A stretch of 64,000 nucleotides of DNA from Brevibacterium pigmentatum. GTDB lineage: Bacteria > Actinomycetota > Actinomycetes > Actinomycetales > Brevibacteriaceae. Shown here piece by piece: positions 25,168 to 41,252 of the stretch (position 1 is its first letter; each line of letters starts with the position of its first letter). Below the pieces are notes generated by a model, which was not told where the DNA came from, ran no database searches, and saw only the letters and a list, made by a program, of their open reading frames with translations. The translations under genes were made by a program, and so were the position numbers. The stretch spans positions 1,116,001-1,180,000 of the forward strand of contig NZ_CP050153.1 in the NCBI RefSeq assembly GCF_011617465.1, given 5' to 3'.

Positions 25168-25701
25168 ATGGCGAGGCCAGACAAGGCAGCCGCAGTTGAG
25201 GAGCTCAAACAGCAGTTTGAGAACTCCGACGCTGTGTTGCTGACCGAGTACCGCGGTCTCACCGTCGCGCAGATGAAAGAACTGCGCGTCTCTCTCGGTG
25301 AGAACGTCAGCTACGCCGTGGTAAAGAACACGCTGACCAAGATTGCAGCCAAGGAAGCCGGGATCACCGGTCTCGATGAGCACCTCAATGGGCCCACCGC
25401 GATCGCGTTCGTCACCGGCGAACCCCCTGAGGCTGCCAAGGCTCTGCGTAACTTTGCCAAGGCGAACGACAAGCTCGTGGTGAAGGGCGGTTACTTCGAT
25501 GGAACCGCACTCAGCTCCGAGCAGGTCAACCAGCTCGCCGACCTCGAATCCCGCGAAGTGCTGCTTGCAAAGGCAGCAGGTGCCATGAAGGCAAGCCTCC
25601 ACCAGGCGGCTTACCTCTTCACCGCTCCGCTGGTCAAGGCCGTGCGCACTGTCGATGCCCTCCGCGAGAAGCAGGACGACGCTCCTGCTTCCGACGCCTG
25701 A
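25168..25701 (+). CDS. rplJ: 50S ribosomal protein L10
   Basis: 177 residues: [43 protein letters not shown]10 anchors L7/L12 dimers on the 50S stalk. Start ATG 25168 follows GAAAGGA. The first codons of the frame upstream belong to the leader. It is followed after 59 bp by rplL. Confidence 0.97.
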   Translation: MARPDKAAAVEELKQQFENSDAVLLTEYRGLTVAQMKELRVSLGENVSYAVVKNTLTKIAAKEAGITGLDEHLNGPTAIAFVTGEPPEAAKALRNFAKANDKLVVKGGYFDGTALSSEQVNQLADLESREVLLAKAAGAMKASLHQAAYLFTAPLVKAVRTVDALREKQDDAPASDA

Positions 25702-25760
25702 GCATCACCCCAAACCGAACCGGTCGCTGATCGTGACCAAAACAGGAAGGACTAGCCACC

Positions 25761-26147
25761 ATGGCTAAGCTCACCACCGACGAACTCCTCGAAGCTTTCA
25801 AGGAGCTCACCCTCGTCGAACTGTCCGAGTTCGTCAAGAAGTTCGAAGAAGAGTTCGACGTCGAGGCTGCCGCTCCGGCCGCCGTTGCCGCTGCCCCTGC
25901 CGCCGGTGGCGGAGAGGCCGCTGCTGCTGAAGAGCAGACCGAATTCGACGTCATCCTCGAATCGGCCGGCGAGAAGAAGGTTCCCGTCATCAAGGAAGTT
26001 CGTGGACTCACCTCCCTCGGACTCAAGGAAGCCAAGGACCTCGTCGACGGAGCCCCCAAGGCCGTCCTCGAAGGCGCTTCGAAGGAAGACGCCGAGAAGG
26101 CCAAGGAAACTCTCGAGGCTGCCGGCGCCACCGTCACCCTCAAGTGA
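25761..26147 (+). CDS. rplL: 50S ribosomal protein L7/L12
   Basis: 128 residues: N-terminal dimerisation helices, an Ala/Gly/Glu hinge (about 35-57), and the C-terminal domain [20 protein letters not shown] that contacts EF-G and EF-Tu. Start ATG 25761 follows AGGAAGGA. A terminator follows at 26185. Confidence 0.97.
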   Translation: MAKLTTDELLEAFKELTLVELSEFVKKFEEEFDVEAAAPAAVAAAPAAGGGEAAAAEEQTEFDVILESAGEKKVPVIKEVRGLTSLGLKEAKDLVDGAPKAVLEGASKEDAEKAKETLEAAGATVTLK

Positions 26148-26184
26148 TCTTCTGGGCAGCAGCCTGACTGCTGCCTGAGGCTTC

Positions 26185-26216
26185 GAACCCCCACAGTCCG
26201 CTGTGGGGGTTCTTTG
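26185..26216 (+). terminator. rplJ-rplL terminator
   Basis: GAACCCCCACAG and CTGTGGGGGTTC form a perfect 12-bp stem, followed by TTTG. Confidence 0.88.
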
Positions 26217-26308
26217 CGTCCCCGCCGAGGATGCCGCCCCGCCGCCATGTGACCGATTCGGAACACCGATCGACAGAGGCCGGTCTCAACCTGACTTATC
26301 CTTGACTG

Positions 26309-27544
26309 GTGACTGAGACGACGAGCTACGCCCGCGCCCAGCAGCAGCTGCGCGACCGCATCCGCGGAACCTGGGCGCAGCAGCCCCTCTATATCGACGA
26401 GATCATCAGGTCCGGACTCACCGAGAATCAGATCACGGCCATCCGGCAGGCCTCGCAGGCGACCGAAGACACCGGTCTCACGCACTTCGTCGCCATCATC
26501 CCCGGCCTCCGGGTCAGGGGCTACGGCGATTGGGCCAAATTCACCTCCGAGTTCGCATTCGACATGCACGAAGTGTCGGGGCAGAAGCAGACCCTGGTCC
26601 TCTTCAGCGAGGGCGAGACCTCCGCCCGTTCATTCGCCTACCTCGTCACCGACAACGGCCCCGTCGTCCCCACCGGCGCCCCCGAACTGATGAAGTCCAG
26701 CAGCGACGACTTCATCCCCGTCGAACTCGCCGTCCCCTACTACCTGCAGGTCCTCGTCGCCGCCGCCAAAGGCACCGAACCTCCCCAGGCACCGGATTTC
26801 GACACCCGCGACGTCGGCGACCGCAATGAGGACTACATCGAACGCTTCGGCCTCGACAACTCCGACCCCGATACGTTGGTTTTCGGTGCAACGACCGTCG
26901 CCGCCCTCGGCGCGGCCCTGTGGTTGCTCCGTCGCCGCAATCGCTATTCCTGGCGGTCTGAGCTGACCACGAAACCCGAACTGGTCACGTCGCACAAGCT
27001 GAAGAAGGCCGTCACCGAGGCGGCCGCCCCGATCCCCGAACCCGACCATCCCGATGACGACACGTGGGCCCTGCATGACCGAGGCAGACGAATCCAGGAT
27101 GCGCTGGCGACTCTGACCGCGGCCCACCCGGATTGGGCAGAATCGGTCGACTTCGCCCACCGCAACGGCGTGTTCGTCCTCGTCGCCCTCGACCGTTGGC
27201 TGCGCCGACAGCTGCGCAGGCGCTCCAGCCGAGTCGAAGACGAACCGCGCTTCTGCTTCCTCTTCCCTCATCATCGCAAGGACATTGAGGACCATGTGCT
27301 CAAACAGTCGGGCCGCAGCCTCACCGTAGGGCTGTGCGCCGACTGTCGTCAGGAGCTGGCGACCGGCCACGACCCGGAACGACTGATGGTGCCCAAACGT
27401 CCCGGCTCAACCCGTGCAGTTCCGTACTTCCAACGCGATGACGCCTACGCACTCTCTGGTTTCGGCAGCTTCCAATCTCTCGACGAGGCGGTGCTGGATG
27501 AAATGAGCCCTCAGCGCTCCGCCGCTGTCGGAAGGAGCCGATGA
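26309..27544 (+). CDS. Unrecognised membrane protein with C-terminal Cys/His motif (operon gene 1)
   Basis: 411 residues; I do not recognise it. An N-terminal alpha/beta domain (1-185: QPLYIDEIIRSGLTENQI, THFVAIIP, QTLVLFS) has the rhythm of a TPM-like fold. One membrane helix (189-207) is followed by RRRNR, placing the C-terminus inside. The cytoplasmic part ends in C316-x5-H322 and C343-x2-C346 (GLCADCRQEL), then PYF...YALSGFGSF. The same Cys/His pattern occurs in gene 3, so this is probably a metal-binding domain. No signal peptide is visible even though the topology places the N-terminal domain outside. It overlaps gene 2 (ATGA). GTG/ATG start near 26309. Confidence 0.7.
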   Translation: MTETTSYARAQQQLRDRIRGTWAQQPLYIDEIIRSGLTENQITAIRQASQATEDTGLTHFVAIIPGLRVRGYGDWAKFTSEFAFDMHEVSGQKQTLVLFSEGETSARSFAYLVTDNGPVVPTGAPELMKSSSDDFIPVELAVPYYLQVLVAAAKGTEPPQAPDFDTRDVGDRNEDYIERFGLDNSDPDTLVFGATTVAALGAALWLLRRRNRYSWRSELTTKPELVTSHKLKKAVTEAAAPIPEPDHPDDDTWALHDRGRRIQDALATLTAAHPDWAESVDFAHRNGVFVLVALDRWLRRQLRRRSSRVEDEPRFCFLFPHHRKDIEDHVLKQSGRSLTVGLCADCRQELATGHDPERLMVPKRPGSTRAVPYFQRDDAYALSGFGSFQSLDEAVLDEMSPQRSAAVGRSR

Positions 27545-28353
27545 TGGCCGCCGGAAGCGTGCGTTCGAAGACCCCACTCGACTGGCTCATCGCCGTCGTC
27601 GCGGTCGCTGCAGTGTCGATCGGCGCCACTCTGCTGAGCACACATCTGTTCGATCAGGCGAAGGCCGAGAGGATCACCGCAGCCGACAGTGACGCGATCG
27701 TCGTCGACTCGATCTACGACGACCGCATCGAAGGCGCCCACGATCCGAACTACGGACGAGACCGCTACCAGGCCATCGCGAAGTCCTTCGCCGCCGACCC
27801 CGTGTACTTCGACGGATACCCCGAGTTCGACATCGACGAGGGCGACACCGACTCCATCCGCGCCGAGATCGCCGACGCCGACAGCCCCATCTATGTGGCG
27901 TTCCTCAATGCATCGGATCTCGACGACGCCGATGGCGACCTCGATCTCCTGGCGGCCCGGATCGTCACAGAGATGGACGACCCCGAGGCCGCAGTGCTCA
28001 CGGTCGACGCCACCGGACTCATGGGACTGGCAGAGAAGGGCGTCACCCGACCCTCAGTGCTGAGTCTGACGGGGGACTCCGATGACAGCGACTCCCGCGC
28101 CGCACTCGCGGCAGTGCGCGAGATCAGCTCCGCCGAGACCGAGGACGTCGAGTCGAGCTACTCGCATCGCCACGATGACGACGGCAACCCGGAGGTGATC
28201 GACGAGGACTCGACGAAGGATCCGCACACGCTTTCGTACAGCACCGGCGGCGCGGTCGCCGGAGCCATCTTCGGCATCCTCGTCGGCGGGGGTGCCGGAG
28301 TCGGAATCCACTTCATCCGCCGCGCTCTGAAGAAACGGACAGCCAAGCAGTGA
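27541..28353 (+). CDS. Unrecognised two-helix membrane protein (operon gene 2)
   Basis: 270 residues with a signal-anchor helix (about 13-34), an acidic extracytoplasmic domain and a second, Gly-rich helix (GGAVAGAIFGILVGGGAGVGI) near the end, followed by RRALKKRTAKQ inside. The outer domain reads ADPVYFDGYPEFDI ... SPIYVAFLNASDLDD, similar in pattern to the N-terminal domain of gene 3. No catalytic motif is recognised. It overlaps both neighbours by 4 bp, so the three are very likely made together and may form one complex. Confidence 0.7.
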   Translation: MMAAGSVRSKTPLDWLIAVVAVAAVSIGATLLSTHLFDQAKAERITAADSDAIVVDSIYDDRIEGAHDPNYGRDRYQAIAKSFAADPVYFDGYPEFDIDEGDTDSIRAEIADADSPIYVAFLNASDLDDADGDLDLLAARIVTEMDDPEAAVLTVDATGLMGLAEKGVTRPSVLSLTGDSDDSDSRAALAAVREISSAETEDVESSYSHRHDDDGNPEVIDEDSTKDPHTLSYSTGGAVAGAIFGILVGGGAGVGIHFIRRALKKRTAKQ

Positions 28354-29567
28354 CTCAACAGGCCCAGACCATCGCCGAGGCGCTCAACACCGATCCCGTC
28401 TACGTGACGAGCAGCGCGAAGGGGGAGATCAACGAAGCGCTGCTGCAGAAGGCGGAGACGAAGATCGACAACCTCGATTTCGATGTCTTCGTCATCGTCT
28501 CCGGGGACCAGGGAGCCGACCGGGACCTGCTTGAGCAGGTCAAGGTCTTCAACGGCGGTGAGGGTGCGTTCATCATGATCGACACGAATACCGACCTCGC
28601 CGTCGATTACACCTTCGAGGACCAGCACGACCTGCAGATGCAGGTGATGGAGCAGATGTCCGTCGGACGCGACCAATGGAGCCACAGCACTCCGTCGCAG
28701 ACGAAGCTGAACATGCTCCTCGACCTCTACGCCGACCCGCAGGAAGCCCCGGAGTACGAAACCGGTCAGGAGGCCCCGGGCAGCGAAGTGGAGACGGTCG
28801 AGGGGTCGAGTTCGACTGCCACGCTGTTCCTCGGGGGAGCGGTTCTCGTTCTGGCACTTGTCATCGCCGTCATCTGGTTCGCCCGGTCCCGGCGGGAACG
28901 AGCGAAAGCCACGCGCACCCGGCGCCGCTTCGAACTGCCCGCACGACTGCTCGACCGCGTCGATGACCTGCAGCGGAAGACCCTGCGGGAAGGACTGAGC
29001 GAGGACACGACGGAGCTGGCCGACGAGATCACACAGCTGCAGACCCAAGAGCTGAGCACCACTGACGCCGAAGGCGTGGAACGGGCGCTCGACGCCTACC
29101 AGATGGCCAGAGCCATCGTCGACGACGGCGAGGCAGAACGCATCGACCTCGCCGGGGCAATGGTTCTGCTGCGGCAGGCCGGACGTGAGATCGCCGAGGT
29201 GAAGCTGCATAAGTCGGCCAAGCGCGGGACAAAGTCACGGAAGTCCGACGTCGCACGGGCCACCTCCTCGACGAAATCGGCGAAGACCCGGGGACTCCCA
29301 GAGAGCCTGTGCACGGTCAATCCGCTGCACGGGGAAGCACGGACGAACCGGCTGGTGAGCACGGAGCGCAAGGGCCACCTGGCGGGAAAGAGCGTCCGCG
29401 TGCCCGTCTGCGGCAGCTGCCAATCCGATCTGCAATCCGGCCGCGAACTGCAGTGGATCTTCGACGGCGACCGACCCTACGTCGAGGGTCGCAGCGTCTG
29501 GGCGCAGACTCTGTTCGGCGCCATCGGCGGCGATCTCGTCACCGCCCTGCATCGGCAGGGATCCTAG
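28350..29567 (+). CDS. Unrecognised membrane protein with C-terminal Cys/His motif (operon gene 3)
   Basis: 405 residues. N-terminal domain 1-155 (TDPVYVTSSAKGEINEAL, FDVFVIVSGDQGADRDLLEQ), one membrane helix (158-177), a basic juxtamembrane stretch, a helical region about 195-290 that may form a coiled coil, then C321-x5-H327 and C354-x2-C357 (VCGSCQSDL) and RPY...WAQTLFGAIGG. The last part matches gene 1 in order and spacing. GTG start overlaps gene 2. The gene ends 28 bp before the convergent hydrolase gene. Function unknown. Confidence 0.7.
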   Translation: MTQQAQTIAEALNTDPVYVTSSAKGEINEALLQKAETKIDNLDFDVFVIVSGDQGADRDLLEQVKVFNGGEGAFIMIDTNTDLAVDYTFEDQHDLQMQVMEQMSVGRDQWSHSTPSQTKLNMLLDLYADPQEAPEYETGQEAPGSEVETVEGSSSTATLFLGGAVLVLALVIAVIWFARSRRERAKATRTRRRFELPARLLDRVDDLQRKTLREGLSEDTTELADEITQLQTQELSTTDAEGVERALDAYQMARAIVDDGEAERIDLAGAMVLLRQAGREIAEVKLHKSAKRGTKSRKSDVARATSSTKSAKTRGLPESLCTVNPLHGEARTNRLVSTERKGHLAGKSVRVPVCGSCQSDLQSGRELQWIFDGDRPYVEGRSVWAQTLFGAIGGDLVTALHRQGS

Positions 29568-29595
29568 TTCCGCGCTGGTGACTCGCACCATCCGG

Positions 29596-30396
29596 TCAGA
29601 CCAGACTGTGCTCCCGCGGGATCGTCCGATCATGGTCACCCGGCATGGAGCGGGCCGGCAGAGCCACCTCGGCGTCTCCCTGATCGACCATCAGCCCCTC
29701 GATATCGGCGAGCTGACGAGTCAGGAAGTCACGATCGACCGGAACCCCGTGTCCGGGAACGAACGTCTTCGCCTCGGGAAACGACAGCAGGGTGTGCAGG
29801 CTCGCTGCCCATTCGCTCAGGGCAGCATCGGCACCGGCCTGAGGAGGAGCCGCCTCCTCGACGAGGTCACCGGCAAAGACGATGCCGAGCTCGGGCAGGC
29901 GGACGATGAGATCTGCCGTCGAATGACCGCCGAGGACATGGAATTCGACCGGGCAGTCGCCGAGGTCGAGGTGCCACACATCGCCGGGTGTCGGATCGAC
30001 GGGGGAGACGTCGACGATGAGGTCGCCGGGCTCGGCGGGCAGGCTCGACCGGTAGTCATCCGGGAAGTCGCCGTCGGCGACCCCGTCGAGAGCGATCCAG
30101 GCCGTGGCCTCCTGATCGGAGGCGAATGACGACGACGCGTACACGGCGGTGACCCCGGCGGATACCGCCGCGGCGGCACCGAAGAAGTGATCCCAATGAT
30201 CATGGGTGATCGCGAGTTCGACCGTGCGCGGACGGTCGCCCCCGATCTCCTCGCCGAGGCGGCCCGCCCGCTCCACCAGGTGCGTGGCGGCCGCGGGGCC
30301 GGGGCCCGCATCGACGAGCAGAGTGCGATCAGTGCCGACGATGATTCCGCAGTTGATCGCGGCAGGATCGAAGCTGAGAATTCTCACTCGTGTCAT
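29596..30396 (-). CDS. Metallo-beta-lactamase-fold hydrolase
   Basis: 266 residues. The zinc motif THDHWDH (H65, H67, D69, H70), GGHSTADLIV (third His), FAGDL (bridging Asp) and PGHG (last His) place it among glyoxalase II-like/MBL-fold hydrolases. The substrate is unknown. ATG 30396 follows CGACC without a strong ribosome binding site. It is divergent from the GNAT gene by 99 bp and faces the membrane operon. Confidence 0.85.
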   Translation of the reverse strand: MTRVRILSFDPAAINCGIIVGTDRTLLVDAGPGPAAATHLVERAGRLGEEIGGDRPRTVELAITHDHWDHFFGAAAAVSAGVTAVYASSSFASDQEATAWIALDGVADGDFPDDYRSSLPAEPGDLIVDVSPVDPTPGDVWHLDLGDCPVEFHVLGGHSTADLIVRLPELGIVFAGDLVEEAAPPQAGADAALSEWAASLHTLLSFPEAKTFVPGHGVPVDRDFLTRQLADIEGLMVDQGDAEVALPARSMPGDHDRTIPREHSLV

Positions 30397-30495
30397 GGTC
30401 GCAGTCTAGAATGTCTCCCACCGGCTGTCAGCGCGACGATGCGCGAAGGAGGCATCGCAGCGCGAGGCGGACACCTGCGACGACAGAGGCCACAG

Positions 30496-31554
30496 ATGGA
30501 GATCACCCGGATCAGATCCGGACACGGGGACCCGGCGGCGATCGAGGCACTGATGCCCGAGCTGCTCGGCTTCGACGCCGTCATCAACCGAGCATCAGGG
30601 CTGGGGGAGGACTTCGATCCGAACCCTGAGGACCTGCGGCACTCGCTGACCTCGACCAGCAGGTACCGGACGCACCTTACCTGGCTCGGCCGCATCGACG
30701 GGGTGATCGTGGCCAAAGGCGTGGGCGAACTCCGCCTGTCCAGCAACACTGACACTGCTCAGGTCTGGTGCGCGGTCCACCCGGACCACCGTCGTCGCGG
30801 ACTGGGTGCCGCTCTGCTGACGGTTATGGAGGACGAACTGCGCGCCGAGGGGCGCTCAGCACTGTCGAGCTACTGCGATATCCCTGAATCGGTCAGGACC
30901 GCCGATCTCCGCGGTGCCCATCTGGCAGCCGAGACCGGTACCGGGGCGCTGCCGGTCTCTGTGCCGGAAGTGTCGTTCCTCAGCAGCCGCGGTTACGGAT
31001 TCGCCCAGATCGAACGGTGCTCGGTCGCTCCAACTGCAGTCGCGGCCGGCCTCGACCTCGGTGCAGACGCCGACGACTACGTCATCGAGACCTGGCGAGG
31101 TCCCGTCCCGGAGCAGCGACTGGAGCACATCGCACTGCTCAAGGGCCGGATGAGCACGGACACGCCCGGAGCGGAGAAATTCGGGGGAGAGGAAAGCTGG
31201 GACGGTGAGCGGGTGAGGGCCCTCGACGCAGAGAAGAAGGTGAGAGGCGAAGAGATGGCCACTGCGCTGGCACTCCTCGACGGGGAGCCGGCGGGCTTCA
31301 CACAGATCGGGCATTCGGCCGACAGACCGACCGTGGGCTGGCAGGGAGGAACCCTGGTGCGCAGAGAGCATCGGGGCCACAATCTCGGGGCTCGACTCAA
31401 GATCGCCAACCACCGCAGCCTCGACGAGCATACGGCGGTCGAGCGCGTGTACACGTGGAATGCCGTGGAGAATTCGTGGATGCTCGCGATCAACGATCGG
31501 GCGGGTTTCGCCACCTGGGCATGGGTGGGAATGTGGACGAAGAATCTGCGCTGA
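30496..31554 (+). CDS. Two-domain GNAT acetyltransferase
   Basis: 352 residues with two GNAT units. The first holds the acetyl-CoA loop VHPDHRRRGLGAALL; the second VRREHRGHNLGARLKIANHR, which is partly degenerate. Such tandem GNATs acetylate small amines; the substrate cannot be told. I start at ATG 30496 (MEITRIRSGHG), where family similarity begins; the frame is open far upstream, but that part overlaps the divergent gene and looks non-coding. Confidence 0.75.
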   Translation: MEITRIRSGHGDPAAIEALMPELLGFDAVINRASGLGEDFDPNPEDLRHSLTSTSRYRTHLTWLGRIDGVIVAKGVGELRLSSNTDTAQVWCAVHPDHRRRGLGAALLTVMEDELRAEGRSALSSYCDIPESVRTADLRGAHLAAETGTGALPVSVPEVSFLSSRGYGFAQIERCSVAPTAVAAGLDLGADADDYVIETWRGPVPEQRLEHIALLKGRMSTDTPGAEKFGGEESWDGERVRALDAEKKVRGEEMATALALLDGEPAGFTQIGHSADRPTVGWQGGTLVRREHRGHNLGARLKIANHRSLDEHTAVERVYTWNAVENSWMLAINDRAGFATWAWVGMWTKNLR

Positions 31555-31561
31555 AACCGTC

Positions 31562-31588
31562 TTGCCAGACTTGACCAGATGCTATAAG
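31562..31588 (+). promoter_or_regulatory. Possible rpoB promoter
   Basis: TTGCCA (31562-31567) and TATAAG (31583-31588) with a 15-bp spacer, which is short. It lies about 180 bp upstream of rpoB in the only gene-free space before it. Confidence 0.35.
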
Positions 31589-31771
31589 CTTGATATTTGC
31601 ATCGTTCTGCCTGTGGTGTGCCTTCATATAGCGGTGGGTACAGCATTTCCACTCAAGTGAACCATGCCGACGCCGGGAGTCGAAATCTGACACACCCCGT
31701 GGAGGTCCGGACGTCGCCGGAGCGAGTGGGCAGACGAAGTATCAGATGGTGAAGCACTCGGAAGGAACCAA

Positions 31772-35251
<3,480 letters not shown>

Positions 35252-35281
35252 GGACTTCCACTTCAACCGACACAACGTTTT

Positions 35282-35300
35282 GATGAACGATTCGTTCATC
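35282..35300. repeat. Inverted repeat in the rpoB-rpoC spacer
   Basis: GATGAACGA and TCGTTCATC pair perfectly around one base, 20 bp before the rpoC start. Confidence 0.5.
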
Positions 35301-35319
35301 GCCAGGAAAGAGGATTTAC

Positions 35320-39192
<3,873 letters not shown>

Positions 39193-39218
39193 TCCGCTGA
39201 TCCGTCAGCCGTAAGGCA

Positions 39219-39260
39219 GACAGGAGGGGCACCCACCATTTGGTGGGTGCCCCTCCTGTC
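39219..39260 (+). terminator. rpoBC terminator
   Basis: GACAGGAGGGGCACCCACCA and its perfect complement form a 20-bp stem with loop TT. No U-tract follows. Confidence 0.8.
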
Positions 39261-39274
39261 ATTCACTCAGACAT

Positions 39275-39399
39275 CGAGAAACGGGTGGACTGTCGAAACA
39301 CGGGCGCACGGAGCCTCCCTTCGCCGAGAAACGGGTGGAGTGTCGAGACACGTGCGTGCACCCACGTGTCTCGACACTCCACCCGTTTCTCGGCGAAGG
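39275..39399. repeat. Palindromic repeat cluster after rpoC
   Basis: Bases 39318-39354 and 39363-39399 are perfect 37-bp inverted copies (CCTTCGCCGAGAAACGGGTG ...) around an 8-nt loop. A third, partial copy of the core GAGAAACGGGTGGA-TGTCGA-ACAC lies in direct orientation at 39275-39302. It fills the space between the convergent rpoC and pfkA genes. Confidence 0.88.
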
Positions 39400-39408
39400 T
39401 GCGTTCCC

Positions 39409-40434
39409 TCAGCCGAAGAGCACCTGCGCCTCTTCCCAGCGATGAAGCGGCACCGACTTGAGACTGTGCACGGCCGAGGACATCTCCACGGAGACGATGT
39501 CCGTGCCCTTGAGGCTGGCCATCTCCCCCCAATGCCCGTGCTGGGCGAGGTCGACTGCCGCCATTCCCAAGCGGGTGGACAGCACACGGTCGTACGCGGT
39601 GGGGGAGCCGCCTCGCTGCAGGTGCCCGAGGATCGTGGCGCGGGATTCGATTCCGGTGATCTCTTCGATCTTCGGGGCCAGGTAGTTCGCGATTCCGCCG
39701 AGGCGGACTCGGCCGTGGTTGTCCACGCCGTGGTCGGCGACCTGAGAGTCGAAGCCCTCGGGAACGAAGCCCTCGGCGACGACGACGATGGGGGCACGCC
39801 CGCGATCCTTCGCCGAGGTCACCCATTCGGCGATCTGGTCGAATGAGACAGGGAACTCGGGCATGAGGATCGCATGGGCGCCGGCCGCCATTCCTGCGTG
39901 GAGGGCGATCCAGCCGACGTTGCGTCCCATGACCTCGATGACCATGCAGCGGTGATGGGATTCGGCTGTGGTGCGCAGGCGGTCGATCGCTTCCGTGGCG
40001 ATGGACTGGGCGGTGTCGAAGCCGAAGGTGTAGTCGGTGTTGCCGAGGTCGTTGTCGATGGTCTTCGGCACGCCCACGATGTGCAGACCCTCCTCGTTGA
40101 CCAGACGCGACGCCCCCGCGAGGGTGCCTTCGCCGCCGATGGCGATGAGCGAATCGATTCCGTGGGAGGCCATGACTTCGCGCATGCGCTCGGGACCGCC
40201 GTCCTCATAGGGGTGAGTGCGGGAGGTGCCGAGGATGGTGCCGCCACGGCCGGAGAGGCCGCGCACATCGAGCATCGTCATATCGAACATGTCGTCGTCG
40301 AGCAGACCTCGCCAGCCGTCGCGGATGCCGATGAACGAGGCGTTGTGCGTGCGGATTCCCTTGCGGACGATGCCACGGATGACAGCATTGAGTCCCGGGC
40401 AGTCTCCGCCCGAAGTCAGTACACCGATCTTCAT
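39409..40434 (-). CDS. pfkA: ATP-type 6-phosphofructokinase
   Basis: 341 residues of the PFK family, which phosphorylates fructose 6-phosphate in glycolysis. GVLTSGGDCPGLNAVIRG at the N-terminus, GGEGTLAGA, VPKTIDNDL (catalytic Asp), VEVMGR-like VIEVMGRNVG, and HLQRGGSPTAYDR are present. Gly in GGEGT points to ATP use, while Lys in PKTIDND is shared with pyrophosphate-type enzymes, a combination known from actinobacterial group III enzymes. ATG 40434 overlaps the stop of the upstream DUF1707 gene (ATGA). Confidence 0.92.
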   Translation of the reverse strand: MKIGVLTSGGDCPGLNAVIRGIVRKGIRTHNASFIGIRDGWRGLLDDDMFDMTMLDVRGLSGRGGTILGTSRTHPYEDGGPERMREVMASHGIDSLIAIGGEGTLAGASRLVNEEGLHIVGVPKTIDNDLGNTDYTFGFDTAQSIATEAIDRLRTTAESHHRCMVIEVMGRNVGWIALHAGMAAGAHAILMPEFPVSFDQIAEWVTSAKDRGRAPIVVVAEGFVPEGFDSQVADHGVDNHGRVRLGGIANYLAPKIEEITGIESRATILGHLQRGGSPTAYDRVLSTRLGMAAVDLAQHGHWGEMASLKGTDIVSVEMSSAVHSLKSVPLHRWEEAQVLFG

Positions 40435-41117
40435 TCCAGTTGACCCTGATCCTTTGCTCGGTAGCCTTTTGCCAGATGGACATCGTGTCCGGCCATGAGT
40501 GAGAAGCCCTTGAGGACGACGGTGCCGTTCGATCCGTCTCCACGCGCAGACTGACGGACCTCATTGCCCGCCATGATGTTGATCGTCTCGTCACGGACGC
40601 GGACGCCCGGCGGGACGTAGATGTCGTTGCCGCCCCACATCGAGTAGGAGGTCAATTCGACCGTCACTCCGGGGCCCATGACCGCGCAGAGGTCGATATT
40701 GTCTCCGCCCATGAGCGCATAGGTGGTGACCTGCGCGGTGCCGGGAGCCACGTCGAGCTCACGACCGGACAAGATGGCCACTGAGTTCGCGGGAGGGGCG
40801 GACCCCGGGTCGGCGGCCGGGCTGAGCTCGGTCGAACCTTGTCGCTGCAGGGCCGATCCCGGACCGGCGTCCTGCCCGTGTCCGGTCTGCCGGGCGAGCC
40901 TCTGGTGGAGTCGGTGGCCTTCCGGCAGATCGTCGATGAGCGGCATGAGGTCGTCGAGGAACTTCGCGGAGATGGCGTCGTCCTGACGCTGCGCGGTCTC
41001 CTCGGGGTCGAGACGTCCGTTCGTCACCGCCTCCGTGATCACGGAGAGGACCTCGTCACGGTCCTTGTCGGAGGCACGGATCCTGCGCTTCGGGGGAGAG
41101 GAGTCATCATCGGCCAT
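40431..41117 (-). CDS. DUF1707 domain protein with LiaF-like C-terminal part
   Basis: 228 residues. RIRASDKDRDEVLSVITEAV and GRLDPEETAQRQDDAISAK (about 10-50) are the DUF1707 signature, a short helical domain common in Actinobacteria. The C-terminal part (AILSGRELDVAPGTAQVTTY, MGGDNIDL, MWGGNDIYVPPGVRV) is a beta-helix-like domain similar to the cell-wall-active antibiotics response (LiaF) family. No membrane helix. Such proteins are thought to take part in envelope stress sensing. ATG 41117 is the likely start. It overlaps pfkA by 4 bp. Confidence 0.75.
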   Translation of the reverse strand: MADDDSSPPKRRIRASDKDRDEVLSVITEAVTNGRLDPEETAQRQDDAISAKFLDDLMPLIDDLPEGHRLHQRLARQTGHGQDAGPGSALQRQGSTELSPAADPGSAPPANSVAILSGRELDVAPGTAQVTTYALMGGDNIDLCAVMGPGVTVELTSYSMWGGNDIYVPPGVRVRDETINIMAGNEVRQSARGDGSNGTVVLKGFSLMAGHDVHLAKGYRAKDQGQLE

Positions 41118-41252
41118 GGCCCCCAGTGTAGCGGGAGTCACCCGCACGGACTCGGCCTTTCGCCAAGGCGGCCGGACAGGGCGGTCTGTCACGTCATGTC
41201 CACAGCCGGGCCACAGCTGCGACCGATGCTGGCCCTAGGCGGGGACGCGAAC

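Noticed and set aside
39275..39399. CRISPR array
   Set aside because: Only two direct copies plus one inverted copy, no regular spacers and no cas genes nearby.
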